Shown: piece after piece, positions 1 to 6,470 of the stretch
Numbering within the stretch: the first letter of the stretch is position 1
Layout: each line of letters begins with the position of its first letter
Origin: Saccharothrix sp. NRRL B-16348
Lineage (GTDB): Bacteria; Actinomycetota; Actinomycetes; Mycobacteriales; Pseudonocardiaceae
DNA length: 8,105 nt
Direction of reading: 5' to 3'
Assembly (NCBI RefSeq): GCF_001280085.1
Contig: NZ_LGED01000032.1
Coordinates: forward strand, 1-8,105
Translations under genes and position numbers: made by a program
Notes under the pieces: model-generated
The model's input: only the letters and a program-made list of their open reading frames with translations
Database searches by the model: none
What the model was told of the DNA's origin: nothing

Positions 1-2048
1 GCGGTAACGGTGTTTCCGTACATATTCGGGGCAGGTTCACCCGATTGTGTGACCCAGGCGTCCAGGAGGCCCGATGCCTCCAGGGCTGCCTCCAAGCCCG
101 CCCGGGACCTGTCGTCGACGGTCGGGTGGAAGTCGACCAAGCGGTAGAACGGGGCGCCGGTGGTGGTGTCCCGGGTCGGCGCGGTGAAGCGGCCACGGTC
201 CGGGGTTTGGGCGGTTCCCGAGCGCAGGCCCGAGAGTTCGGCGTCGCGGCCGTTGATCGACGTGATCAGGTCGGCCCGACGTTGCGCGGCCGCGTGCGCG
301 TCGGCCCGCGCGGCCGTGACCAGGGGACTCACCCACTCGCGGGCGGTGGTGGTCAGGGTGCGGGCGGTGGCCGGGTCGACGGTGGTGGGCAGGGGGAGCG
401 GCGCGTCGGGGTGGGCCGTGGCCAGGGGGCCGGAGTTCTGCCACGACTCGACGTCGGCCAGCCAACCCTGGGCGACCTCCGCCAGTTCCTGCGCCTCCTG
501 GTTGCGCAACGCCGCCGCCTCGGTCGCCGCGTGCTGAGCGTCCCGCGCCGTCTGGCGGAGCGCCTCCACCTTCCGCTGCGCCGAATCCAGCTCGGCCGCC
601 CGCGCCGCCAACGCCAGGGCCAACGCCCCGCGCTGCCGCGCCGCCGAAGCGATCTCCGACGTCCGCGCCGCCACCGCTTCCAACGTCCCGACCTCGACCT
701 CGACCGCCGGCGGCACGCGGCGCTCGATCGGCAGCGGCTCGGCTTCCGGGTCCGGCTTGGCCCGCACCGACTCCGTGCGGACCACAGCGTCCGAAGTGGA
801 CACGGTCGGCACCTCGGGAACCGCAGCGGGGGACAGGCCGGTCATGCGCAGGTGGTGGCGCAACGGCTCGACCAGCTCCTGCGCCGAACCCAGGTCCTCC
901 GCCAACCGCCGCAGCAGCCGCAGCACGCCGTCGACCGCGCCGTCCTCCTGCAACCGCTGCTTGTTCGCCATGTCCAACGCCGCCACCGCCGACGAACGCT
1001 TCTCCGCCACCAGCTTCTCGCGCGTCTGCAAGTCCTGGAGGTCGCGGAACGCCGGCAGCTCCTTCAACGCGCCGATGGTGTCCTCGGCCTGCTGCTCACC
1101 GGCCTCCAACGACGCCAACGAGTGCTCCGCCGCCGCACGCGCCGCCAGCGTCTCCTCCAACGACGCCGACAGCCGCGCCGCCGCACGCTCCAGCTTGCGC
1201 ACCCCGTCCTCGGCGCCGCCCAACCGCTCCGCCGCCGCCCGCAACCCGCCGAACGCGTAGTCGGAGTACGTCTTCAGGAACGTGCCCAGCGCCGCGTCCG
1301 CCGACGACAGCCGCGTGATGTTCTCCCGGATCGACTCCAGGTCGTCGAACGACGTCGCCAGCTGCTCCACCATCGCCTGGTCCAACGGCGGCAGCGCGTC
1401 GGACAGGATCTGCTCCAGCTGCCCTTCCAGCACCTTCAACCCGACGTCCGGGTTGCGCAACGTCCGCTGCAGGTGCAGCAGGTCGCCGTACCGGGGCGCG
1501 GGCACGCCGTACACGGTCTCGGCGACGCGCGCCCGGAACGCCGCCTCCTCCAGCACGCAGTCCGCGCCGATCAGCTCACGCAGCTGCACGGGCCCCAACG
1601 GCGTGCGGTCCGCGCCGACCAACGTCAACCCGTGACCCACGCGCGCAGAGGTGATGAACCGCCACGAGTCGGTGATCGCCTGCGAGGTCTTGGACGCCTT
1701 CACGCCCAACCCGCACGTCATGTACTCGTCCGAGCCCGAGCCCGAGCCCGAGTCAGAGCCAGAGTCCGAGCTACGCGTCAGCTCCACCCACGCGTACCCG
1801 ATCCGGTTCGGCCCGCCGTCGTAGTCGTCCAGCATGAGCCGCCGCAGCGACACCGTGTCGAAGCCCTTGGAGCCGACCTGCCGCAGGTCGCCGTCCAGGC
1901 ACAGCGGCAGCAGCAGCTCCAGCGTGCGCGACTTGCCGGACCCGTTGGTGCCCTGGAAGATCGCGCGCCCACCGGAGAAGTCGAACGTCTGCTCGGTGTA
2001 CTGCCAGATGTTGACGATGCCGCCCCTGTGCAGCCGCCACCTGTTCAC
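1..2048 (-). CDS. jetC: JetC-like SMC ATPase of a Wadjet system, TIGR02680 family (3' end cut by window edge)
   Basis: Partial gene: 682 codons lie in the window without a stop and it runs off base 1. Family members are roughly 1,300-1,400 aa, so about half is visible. It is the SMC/MukB-like motor of JetABCD, which binds DNA and drives loop extrusion so that circular plasmids are recognised and cut. Seen: an N-terminal ATPase head with a Walker A loop GTNGSGKS at residues 33-40, preceded by FSGGRAIFQ. Next comes an acidic Ser/Gly run at residues 93-107, then the family-typical TCGLGVKASKTS block. From about residue 240 there are long Ala/Leu/Glu/Arg-rich stretches typical of an antiparallel coiled coil, broken by a Pro-rich segment near residues 404-447. 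Walker B and the ABC signature would be in the missing half. The GTG start overlaps the jetB stop (GTGA) and has a GAGGAG ribosome site 5 nt upstream. Family recognition is from memory of TIGR02680; the SMC-type ATPase is clear from the sequence. Confidence 0.9.
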   Translation of the reverse strand, partial: MNRWRLHRGGIVNIWQYTEQTFDFSGGRAIFQGTNGSGKSRTLELLLPLCLDGDLRQVGSKGFDTVSLRRLMLDDYDGGPNRIGYAWVELTRSSDSGSDSGSGSGSDEYMTCGLGVKASKTSQAITDSWRFITSARVGHGLTLVGADRTPLGPVQLRELIGADCVLEEAAFRARVAETVYGVPAPRYGDLLHLQRTLRNPDVGLKVLEGQLEQILSDALPPLDQAMVEQLATSFDDLESIRENITRLSSADAALGTFLKTYSDYAFGGLRAAAERLGGAEDGVRKLERAAARLSASLEETLAARAAAEHSLASLEAGEQQAEDTIGALKELPAFRDLQDLQTREKLVAEKRSSAVAALDMANKQRLQEDGAVDGVLRLLRRLAEDLGSAQELVEPLRHHLRMTGLSPAAVPEVPTVSTSDAVVRTESVRAKPDPEAEPLPIERRVPPAVEVEVGTLEAVAARTSEIASAARQRGALALALAARAAELDSAQRKVEALRQTARDAQHAATEAAALRNQEAQELAEVAQGWLADVESWQNSGPLATAHPDAPLPLPTTVDPATARTLTTTAREWVSPLVTAARADAHAAAQRRADLITSINGRDAELSGLRSGTAQTPDRGRFTAPTRDTTTGAPFYRLVDFHPTVDDRSRAGLEAALEASGLLDAWVTQSGEPAPNMYGNTVT
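1732..1770 (-). repeat. Hexanucleotide tandem repeat coding a Ser/Gly/Asp run inside jetC
   Basis: On the plus strand there are six tandem copies of a 6-bp unit (gagccc three times, then gagtca, gagcca, gagtcc) and a partial seventh. In the jetC frame they encode SSDSGSDSGSGSGSD, residues 93-107, between the first half of the ATPase head and the conserved TCGLGVKASKTS block. The unit is two codons long, so gain or loss of copies would keep the frame and only change loop length. The run is probably a flexible surface loop. Confidence 0.85.
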
Positions 2049-3211
2049 GCGGTCTCCTCATCGAACAACGACCAGCTGGGCACGTCCGGCACGACCACCG
2101 GCTCCACTTCACGTTCGGGATCGCCGTCCGGCGACGGCAGCCACCGGTGCGCGGCGGCGTTGAGCAGCCACCCGTCCTCCGAGACGACCGCCAACCCCAT
2201 GCGGCGCAACAGCTCCAGCACCTCGTCGACCAACCGGTCCAGGTCTTCGGTGAACTGCTTGGACCATGCGGTCGGGTAGTCCTCCACCAGCCGTGAGCAC
2301 ACCTCGGACAACCGTGCCCGGTCCACGGCGTGCCGTCCACCGGCGAGAGGATCGGACTCCAGCAGCTCCGGCAGCGCCAGCAACGCGATCCGCGCCACCG
2401 TGGACGTGCCGGGGAAGTACAGGTCGGTCAGGTAGTCCTCGGGATCGGCCGCCAGCACGCCCTCGACCCGGCACTCGGTGTGCAGGCCGAAGCACGTCTC
2501 CAGCAGCGCGGTCTCCTTGCGCTGGTTGCGCCGCAGCCACTCCGCCTGCTCCGGCGGCAGGTCCGCGTACAGCACGACGGGGTTCTCCACGAGCTTGCGC
2601 CGCACCGCGTGCTCGACACCGCGCGGACCGGGCCGTGCCGCCAGCTCGACCAGCCGTTCGGGCGACGACGCCTCGGCCACCGGCCCGGTCAGCAGCTGCC
2701 CGAGCAGGTCGGTGTCGATGGTGATCAACGCCTCGGCCTGCACGTCCACCGTGCCTTCGGTCTCGTGCAGCACGCCGAGCGACACCAGGTGCCGCAACGC
2801 CGCCGTCAACGCCCGCCGGTCCGCCACGTCGTCCACGACGGTGAGCCCGGCCTCCACCGCCGCCGCGCGGACGTCCGCCACCAGCCGCGACAGCAGCGCC
2901 TGCCGCCCGACCCCGGTCAGCACGGCCATGGTCAGCGCCACGTACGCGTACCCGCGCGGCGACATGCCGAGCACGCCGCGCGAGTCGTCGGGGCCCGGCC
3001 CGGACTTGTAGAGCCGCGCGAACCGCCGTTCGACCACGAGCCGGTAGCCCAGCTGCCGGGCGAACAGGTCCTGCAACGCCGCCCGGTGCCGGTAGACCAG
3101 CGTCAACAGCTCGCCGTCCGGCCCGTCGGCGCGCAGCAACGGCCGCCGCAGCAGGGTGCGGGCGCAGCGCACCACGTTCGCCGCGTCGATCTCGGAGAGG
3201 TCGTCGAACAT
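2045..3211 (-). CDS. jetB: JetB-like (MukE-like) subunit of a Wadjet system, TIGR02678 / DUF2398
   Basis: A complete 388-aa protein. In Wadjet complexes JetB is the MukE-like winged-helix accessory subunit that binds the kleisin JetA and helps load the SMC motor on DNA; it acts in the cytoplasm. Seen: an N-terminal helical region with RTLLRRPLLRADG (residues 18-30), LVYRHRAALQDLF (38-50) and RRFARLYKS (62-70). These are the DUF2398-type landmarks I recognise. Next come helix-rich segments and a possible winged-helix region near 130-170, then a C-terminal region with YPTAWSKQF (312-320) and RWLPS (356-360). The ATG start at 3211 overlaps the jetA stop by one base (TGATG). No good ribosome site precedes it, so it probably depends on re-initiation after jetA. 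The frame stays open upstream for 59 more codons, but those run antisense-free into the jetA coding region and are not family-like. The stop overlaps the jetC start by 4 nt. Confidence 0.9.
   Translation of the reverse strand: MFDDLSEIDAANVVRCARTLLRRPLLRADGPDGELLTLVYRHRAALQDLFARQLGYRLVVERRFARLYKSGPGPDDSRGVLGMSPRGYAYVALTMAVLTGVGRQALLSRLVADVRAAAVEAGLTVVDDVADRRALTAALRHLVSLGVLHETEGTVDVQAEALITIDTDLLGQLLTGPVAEASSPERLVELAARPGPRGVEHAVRRKLVENPVVLYADLPPEQAEWLRRNQRKETALLETCFGLHTECRVEGVLAADPEDYLTDLYFPGTSTVARIALLALPELLESDPLAGGRHAVDRARLSEVCSRLVEDYPTAWSKQFTEDLDRLVDEVLELLRRMGLAVVSEDGWLLNAAAHRWLPSPDGDPEREVEPVVVPDVPSWSLFDEETA
2054..2059 (-). promoter_or_regulatory. Ribosome binding site of jetC
   Basis: GAGGAG on the minus strand, 5 nt before the GTG start at 2048 and inside the last codons of jetB. 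It fixes the jetC start at the GTGA overlap, directly ahead of the conserved N-terminus, and supports coupled translation of jetB and jetC. Confidence 0.75.
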
Positions 3212-4692
3212 CAGTCGAGCACCAACGTCGAGTCGTGCAGCGTCAAGGTGCCCGCCGCCGAACGGATCCGCGTCGAACGACCGGCCTCGTGCGACACGGT
3301 CACGCGCAGCCCGCGCACCGGATCGGTCGCCGAGCCCGAGTCGGCCGCCGTGTCGCGCTGCGCCATCGCCAACGTGAGCAGCTCGCACAGCACTTCGAGC
3401 GCCTCACCGGACAACGTCGTCGACGCCAGCCGGGGCGCCGCCGCCGCCAGCTCGGCCACCGACGCGGCCCGCCGTTCGTCGGCTTCCCGCGCCTCGGCCA
3501 GCAGCGACTGCTCGGTCATCGGGTCGTCCAGGATCCGCGACGTGCGCCCGCGCGCGCCGCGGTCGCCCCGGCTGCGCACGCTCACCTGCACGTCGACCAC
3601 CGGCCCGTCACGCCACGGTGTGCGCTCGTTGTCGCGGTCGTGCTCGGGCGCCGGCGACACGTGCCGCGCCGAGTACAGCCCGAACGCCGCCGCGTACAGC
3701 TCGTGGGCCTCCGCGCGCGTCCCCGAGTCGAACCACGCGGCCAGCTTCAGCAGCTCGGCCCGCCTGCTCGGCAGCAGCCCGCCGCCGGACGTGGCCCGCT
3801 TCACGCTCGCCAGCAGCGACCCGATCGCGCGCGCCGTGGCCTCGCGCAGCGCCGTCACCTGGCTCGGCCGGCCGGGGCGGTCCACGAACCAGTCGGTCAG
3901 CTCCTGCCAGTCCTCCGCCGACCGCCCGCGCGCCCGTTCCACCTGGTCACCCAGGTCGGCACGGCCCAGCAGGCGCAGCAGCTCGGACCGCGCGGACGTG
4001 ACCCTGGCCAGGGCGTCCGCGATGGCCGGCGTGTGCCGCAGCACGTCCTCCACGACCATCTGGATGTACTCGACGAGCAGGTTGCGGAACCCGGAGATCT
4101 CCTCCGGCGCCAGGTGGTGCCGCGTCACGACCTGGCCCAGGTAGGCGTAGAAGTCGCGCACGGTCGCGGCCAGCTCGGCGTGCTGCAGGAACAGCGTGGT
4201 GACCTGTTCGGCCAGCACCTCCCGCGAGCGGGGCGCGCCACTGATCAACGCGTCCGACAGCGACTGCCCCAACCGGTCGAGGCCGCGTTCCACGGCGGGC
4301 AGCAGCTCCCGCGACACCTCACGGGCGCCCTCGGGCACGCGCAGCAGCTCGTCCACGTCCCGCTGCACCCGGACCGCGAGCTTGCTGACCTGGTAGCGGA
4401 CGCTGCCGTGCTGGAACTCGGCGATGCTGGACGCCACCACCTCGCGCCTGCCCTGCACCAGGTTGCCCCACTCGACGAGCTGCCGGAGCCGGTTGATCAC
4501 GTTCTCGATGCGCGACTCGCCCGGCTCGACCCGGCCTTCGCGCTCGGCGCCCGCCAACGCGCCCGCGACCTCGCCCGCCGACAGGTCGGCCAGCAGCGTC
4601 GACGTGAACAGCCGCATGATCGCCAGGTAGGTGCGCTGGTGATCGCGGGCGTCCAGGTACGCGTAGAGCTTGAGGCGGCCGGCTGGTTCCAC
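3211..4692 (-). CDS. jetA: JetA-like (MukF/kleisin-like) subunit of a Wadjet system, TIGR02677 / DUF2397
   Basis: A complete 493-aa protein, about the normal length for TIGR02677, and the first gene of the operon. JetA is the kleisin that bridges the two JetC heads and carries JetB. Seen: an N-terminal region beginning RLKLYAYLDA, followed by RTYLAIMRLF (residues 20-29) and a helix-rich part that looks like a winged-helix domain (about 34-90). FQHGSVRYQVSKLAVRVQRD follows (93-112), then a long helical middle (about 120-340). An Arg/Gly/Asp-rich linker lies near 345-392 and the C-terminal domain near 393-493. I chose the GTG at 4692 because the family-typical LYAYLDARDHQRTYLAIMRLF block starts within ten residues of it and it has an AGGGTGG ribosome site 6 nt upstream. 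The frame is open far further upstream, but that part is antisense to cobD and has shadow-like Arg/Pro/Ala/Gly composition. The gene diverges from cobD. No clear promoter is seen in the 51-bp gap. Confidence 0.92.
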   Translation of the reverse strand: MEPAGRLKLYAYLDARDHQRTYLAIMRLFTSTLLADLSAGEVAGALAGAEREGRVEPGESRIENVINRLRQLVEWGNLVQGRREVVASSIAEFQHGSVRYQVSKLAVRVQRDVDELLRVPEGAREVSRELLPAVERGLDRLGQSLSDALISGAPRSREVLAEQVTTLFLQHAELAATVRDFYAYLGQVVTRHHLAPEEISGFRNLLVEYIQMVVEDVLRHTPAIADALARVTSARSELLRLLGRADLGDQVERARGRSAEDWQELTDWFVDRPGRPSQVTALREATARAIGSLLASVKRATSGGGLLPSRRAELLKLAAWFDSGTRAEAHELYAAAFGLYSARHVSPAPEHDRDNERTPWRDGPVVDVQVSVRSRGDRGARGRTSRILDDPMTEQSLLAEAREADERRAASVAELAAAAPRLASTTLSGEALEVLCELLTLAMAQRDTAADSGSATDPVRGLRVTVSHEAGRSTRIRSAAGTLTLHDSTLVLD

Positions 4693-4698
4693 GGTGCG

Positions 4699-4705
4699 CC
4701 ACCCT
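4699..4705 (-). promoter_or_regulatory. Ribosome binding site of jetA
   Basis: AGGGTGG on the minus strand, 6 nt upstream of the GTG at 4692. It settles the jetA start against the much longer open frame that continues antisense through cobD. Confidence 0.65.
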
Positions 4706-4731
4706 AATGCGGCGGTCCGACACGTGCGGGC

Positions 4732-4737
4732 TACCGT
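4732..4737 (+). promoter_or_regulatory. Putative -10 element of a leaderless cobD promoter
   Basis: TACCGT fits the actinobacterial TAnnnT -10 pattern. It ends 6 nt before the cobD GTG, so transcription would start at or next to the start codon. No Shine-Dalgarno sequence lies before this GTG, which fits a leaderless mRNA. I see no convincing -35 hexamer. The surf1 gene has the same hexamer at the same spacing. Confidence 0.5.
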
Positions 4738-4743
4738 GCCCGT

Positions 4744-5712
4744 GTGAGTCTGGGGCGCGCGGTGGGGTTGGTGCTGGGCGTGGCCGCTGACGCGGTGTTC
4801 GGCGACCCCAAGAGGTATCACCCGGTAGCGGGATTCGGACGTGCCGCGGCGGCGCTGGAGCGCAAGCTCTACCGCGACCACCAAGCGGGCGGCGTGGCGC
4901 ACACGGTCGTGCTCGTCGGCGGCACGGTCCTCGCCGGTGTCGCGGTGGAGCGGCTGGGCAAGCGCAGCCCGGTCTTCCAGGCGCTGACCACGGCCGCGGC
5001 GACGTGGGTCGTGCTCGGCGGGTCGTCGCTGGCCGACGAGGGCACGGCGATGGGCCGCGAGCTGGACGGCGGCGATCTCGAAGCGGCGCGCAATCGTTTG
5101 CCCAACCTGTGCGGGCGCGAGCCGCGCAAGCTCGACACGATGGGCCTCGCGAAGGCGACCGTCGAGTCCGTGGCGGAGAACACGTCCGACGCGGTGGTGG
5201 CCCCGCTGTTCTGGGGCGCGGTCGCGGGCGTGCCCGGGCTGCTCGGCTACCGCGCGGCGAACACGCTCGACGCCATGGTCGGCCACCGCGACGAGCGCTA
5301 CCGCCGGTTCGGCTGGGCCGCGGCACGGCTGGACGACGTGGCGAACCTGCTGCCGTCGCGGCTGGCCGCGCTGCTCACCGCGGCGGGCGCGCCCGTCGTC
5401 GGCGGGTCGGCGGGCGAGGCGTGGCGGACGTGGCGGCGGGACGCGGCGGCGCACCCGAGCCCGAACGCCGGTCAGGTCGAGGCGGCGTTCGCGGGTGCGT
5501 TGGAGGTCCGGCTGGGCGGGCGCACGGTGTACGCGCACGGCGCGGAGGACCGGCCGGTGCTCGGGCACGGCCGCAACCCCGACGCCGGTCACGTGACGCG
5601 GGCGGTGGAGCTGTCGCGGGTGGTCGGCGCGTCGGCGGCGGCCGTGAGCGCGGTCATCGCGCTGGCGCGGCCTCGTCTTCGGCGAGCTGTTCGGCGACGG
5701 ACTTCCGCCTGA
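4744..5712 (+). CDS. cobD: Adenosylcobinamide-phosphate synthase CobD/CbiB
   Basis: A 322-aa integral membrane protein of the cobalamin (vitamin B12) pathway. It joins the aminopropanol (phosphate) side chain to adenosylcobyric acid, giving adenosylcobinamide (phosphate) ahead of nucleotide-loop assembly. Seen: the N-terminal signature DAVFGDPKRYHPV (residues 16-28) followed by GFGR (30-33). Hydrophobic segments lie near 51-68 and 78-95. The central block KATVESVAENTSDAVVAPLF (137-156) is followed by GYRAANTLDAMVGHRDERY (168-186) and the DDVANLLPSRL segment (197-207). The late motif HPSPNAGQVEAAFAGAL (237-253) and a C-terminal hydrophobic helix near 291-308 complete it. Length and motif order are normal for CbiB. 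The GTG at 4744 places the signature at its usual distance from the N-terminus. No other cobalamin gene is visible, so it stands alone here. Its last 59 bp overlap the 3' end of surf1 on the other strand. Confidence 0.95.
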   Translation: MSLGRAVGLVLGVAADAVFGDPKRYHPVAGFGRAAAALERKLYRDHQAGGVAHTVVLVGGTVLAGVAVERLGKRSPVFQALTTAAATWVVLGGSSLADEGTAMGRELDGGDLEAARNRLPNLCGREPRKLDTMGLAKATVESVAENTSDAVVAPLFWGAVAGVPGLLGYRAANTLDAMVGHRDERYRRFGWAAARLDDVANLLPSRLAALLTAAGAPVVGGSAGEAWRTWRRDAAAHPSPNAGQVEAAFAGALEVRLGGRTVYAHGAEDRPVLGHGRNPDAGHVTRAVELSRVVGASAAAVSAVIALARPRLRRAVRRRTSA

Positions 5713-6454
5713 CCTTCTTGCCGGTGTCCGCCTGGAGCGCGCCGCCGGGGCGGACCTCGCGGACGGTGAAGTACAGCCAGCCGCCGAGCGCCATCGCGCC
5801 GAACGCGATCCACTGCAACGCGTAGGAGAAGAACGGGCCCGCGTCGAGCTTCGGCAGCGGCAGGGCCTGTTCGACGCCGGGCTGGCCCTCGGTGAGCTGG
5901 AAGTAGCCGGGCCTCAGGTCGAGCCCGGCGGCCCGGCCGACGACGGCGGAGTTCACCGAGTACACCTGCCGGTGCCGGTCCTCCTGGAACGCGTCCCGGG
6001 TGTCCGACTCGTCCCGGCGGGCCAGCGCGACGAGCGTCACGTCACCGGTCGGCACGGGCCCGAGGTCGGGCACCTTGATGCCGTTGACCGGCCGCACGTA
6101 ACCGCGGTCGACCAGCACGGTCGGGCCGTCGGTCAGCTCGAACGGCGTCAGCACCTCGAACGCCGCCTCGCCCTGCACGGTCCGCAGGCGTGCCACCGCC
6201 TGCCCGTCGGGCAGGTAGCGGCCGGTCAGCGTCACACGGCGCCACTCGACGTCGGCGTTCGACCGGTCGAGCAGCGTGGTGACGGGCACCGGGTCGGTGC
6301 GCAGGGACGACGTGACGGCGTTGTTCTGCGCGTCGCGCTCGGTGTCGCGGTTGAACTGCCAGGGCGCCAGCAGCGTGAAGCAGGCGCCCGCGAACACCCA
6401 GACGACCAGCGTCAACGCCAGCCACCCGGGCTGCAACAGGAACTTCAACCGCAC
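5654..6454 (-). CDS. SURF1 family cytochrome oxidase assembly protein
   Basis: A 266-aa membrane protein. SURF1 proteins assist assembly of haem-copper cytochrome oxidase, probably in haem a delivery to subunit I. Seen: the standard two-helix topology, with TM1 at about residues 11-30 and TM2 at about 210-229 flanking a large extracytoplasmic domain. TM1 is followed by APWQFNRDTERD (30-41), the counterpart of the family's WQ-x-x-R motif. WRRVTLTGRY (71-80), VLVDRGYV (113-120) and FFSYALQWIAFG (208-219) are further landmarks; the last is the classic C-terminal Y-A-x-Q-W motif. A charged cytoplasmic tail (about 231-266) ends the protein. The GTG start at 6454 has no Shine-Dalgarno but a TACCGT element 6 nt upstream, so leaderless translation is likely. 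It lies 16 bp after the DUF1349 gene. No oxidase subunit genes are in view. Confidence 0.93.
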   Translation of the reverse strand: MRLKFLLQPGWLALTLVVWVFAGACFTLLAPWQFNRDTERDAQNNAVTSSLRTDPVPVTTLLDRSNADVEWRRVTLTGRYLPDGQAVARLRTVQGEAAFEVLTPFELTDGPTVLVDRGYVRPVNGIKVPDLGPVPTGDVTLVALARRDESDTRDAFQEDRHRQVYSVNSAVVGRAAGLDLRPGYFQLTEGQPGVEQALPLPKLDAGPFFSYALQWIAFGAMALGGWLYFTVREVRPGGALQADTGKKVRRKSVAEQLAEDEAAPAR

Positions 6455-6460
6455 GTGACC

Positions 6461-6466
6461 ACGGTA
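6461..6466 (-). promoter_or_regulatory. Putative -10 element of a leaderless surf1 promoter
   Basis: TACCGT on the minus strand ends 6 nt before the surf1 GTG at 6454, in the 16-bp gap after the DUF1349 stop codon. The missing Shine-Dalgarno and the identical arrangement at cobD suggest a separate start of transcription for surf1, even though it follows two same-strand genes. No good -35 is seen. Confidence 0.45.
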
Positions 6467-6470
6467 AGCC

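Noticed and set aside
45..2279. A 744-codon open frame on the plus strand antisense to jetC
   Set aside because: Gln/Arg/Leu/Pro-rich composition with no recognisable motif, typical of the shadow frame of a GC-rich coding strand. The opposite strand has a clear Walker A SMC protein with overlaps to jetB.
3212..3388. An upstream extension of jetB by 59 codons
   Set aside because: It lies within the jetA coding region in another frame. The ATG at the TGATG overlap gives a family-like N-terminus.
2330..4144. A 604-codon open frame on the plus strand antisense to jetA and jetB
   Set aside because: Shadow frame with Arg/Ser/Gln/Pro bias and no domain; both family proteins are on the minus strand.
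4693..4743. Cobalamin riboswitch ahead of cobD
   Set aside because: The 51-bp gap is too short and cobD appears leaderless; no B12-box sequence is seen.
4693..5592. An upstream extension of the jetA frame to a 793-aa protein
   Set aside because: The extra 300 codons are antisense to the motif-rich cobD gene and have no family similarity. A GTG with a ribosome site at 4692 gives the normal TIGR02677 length.
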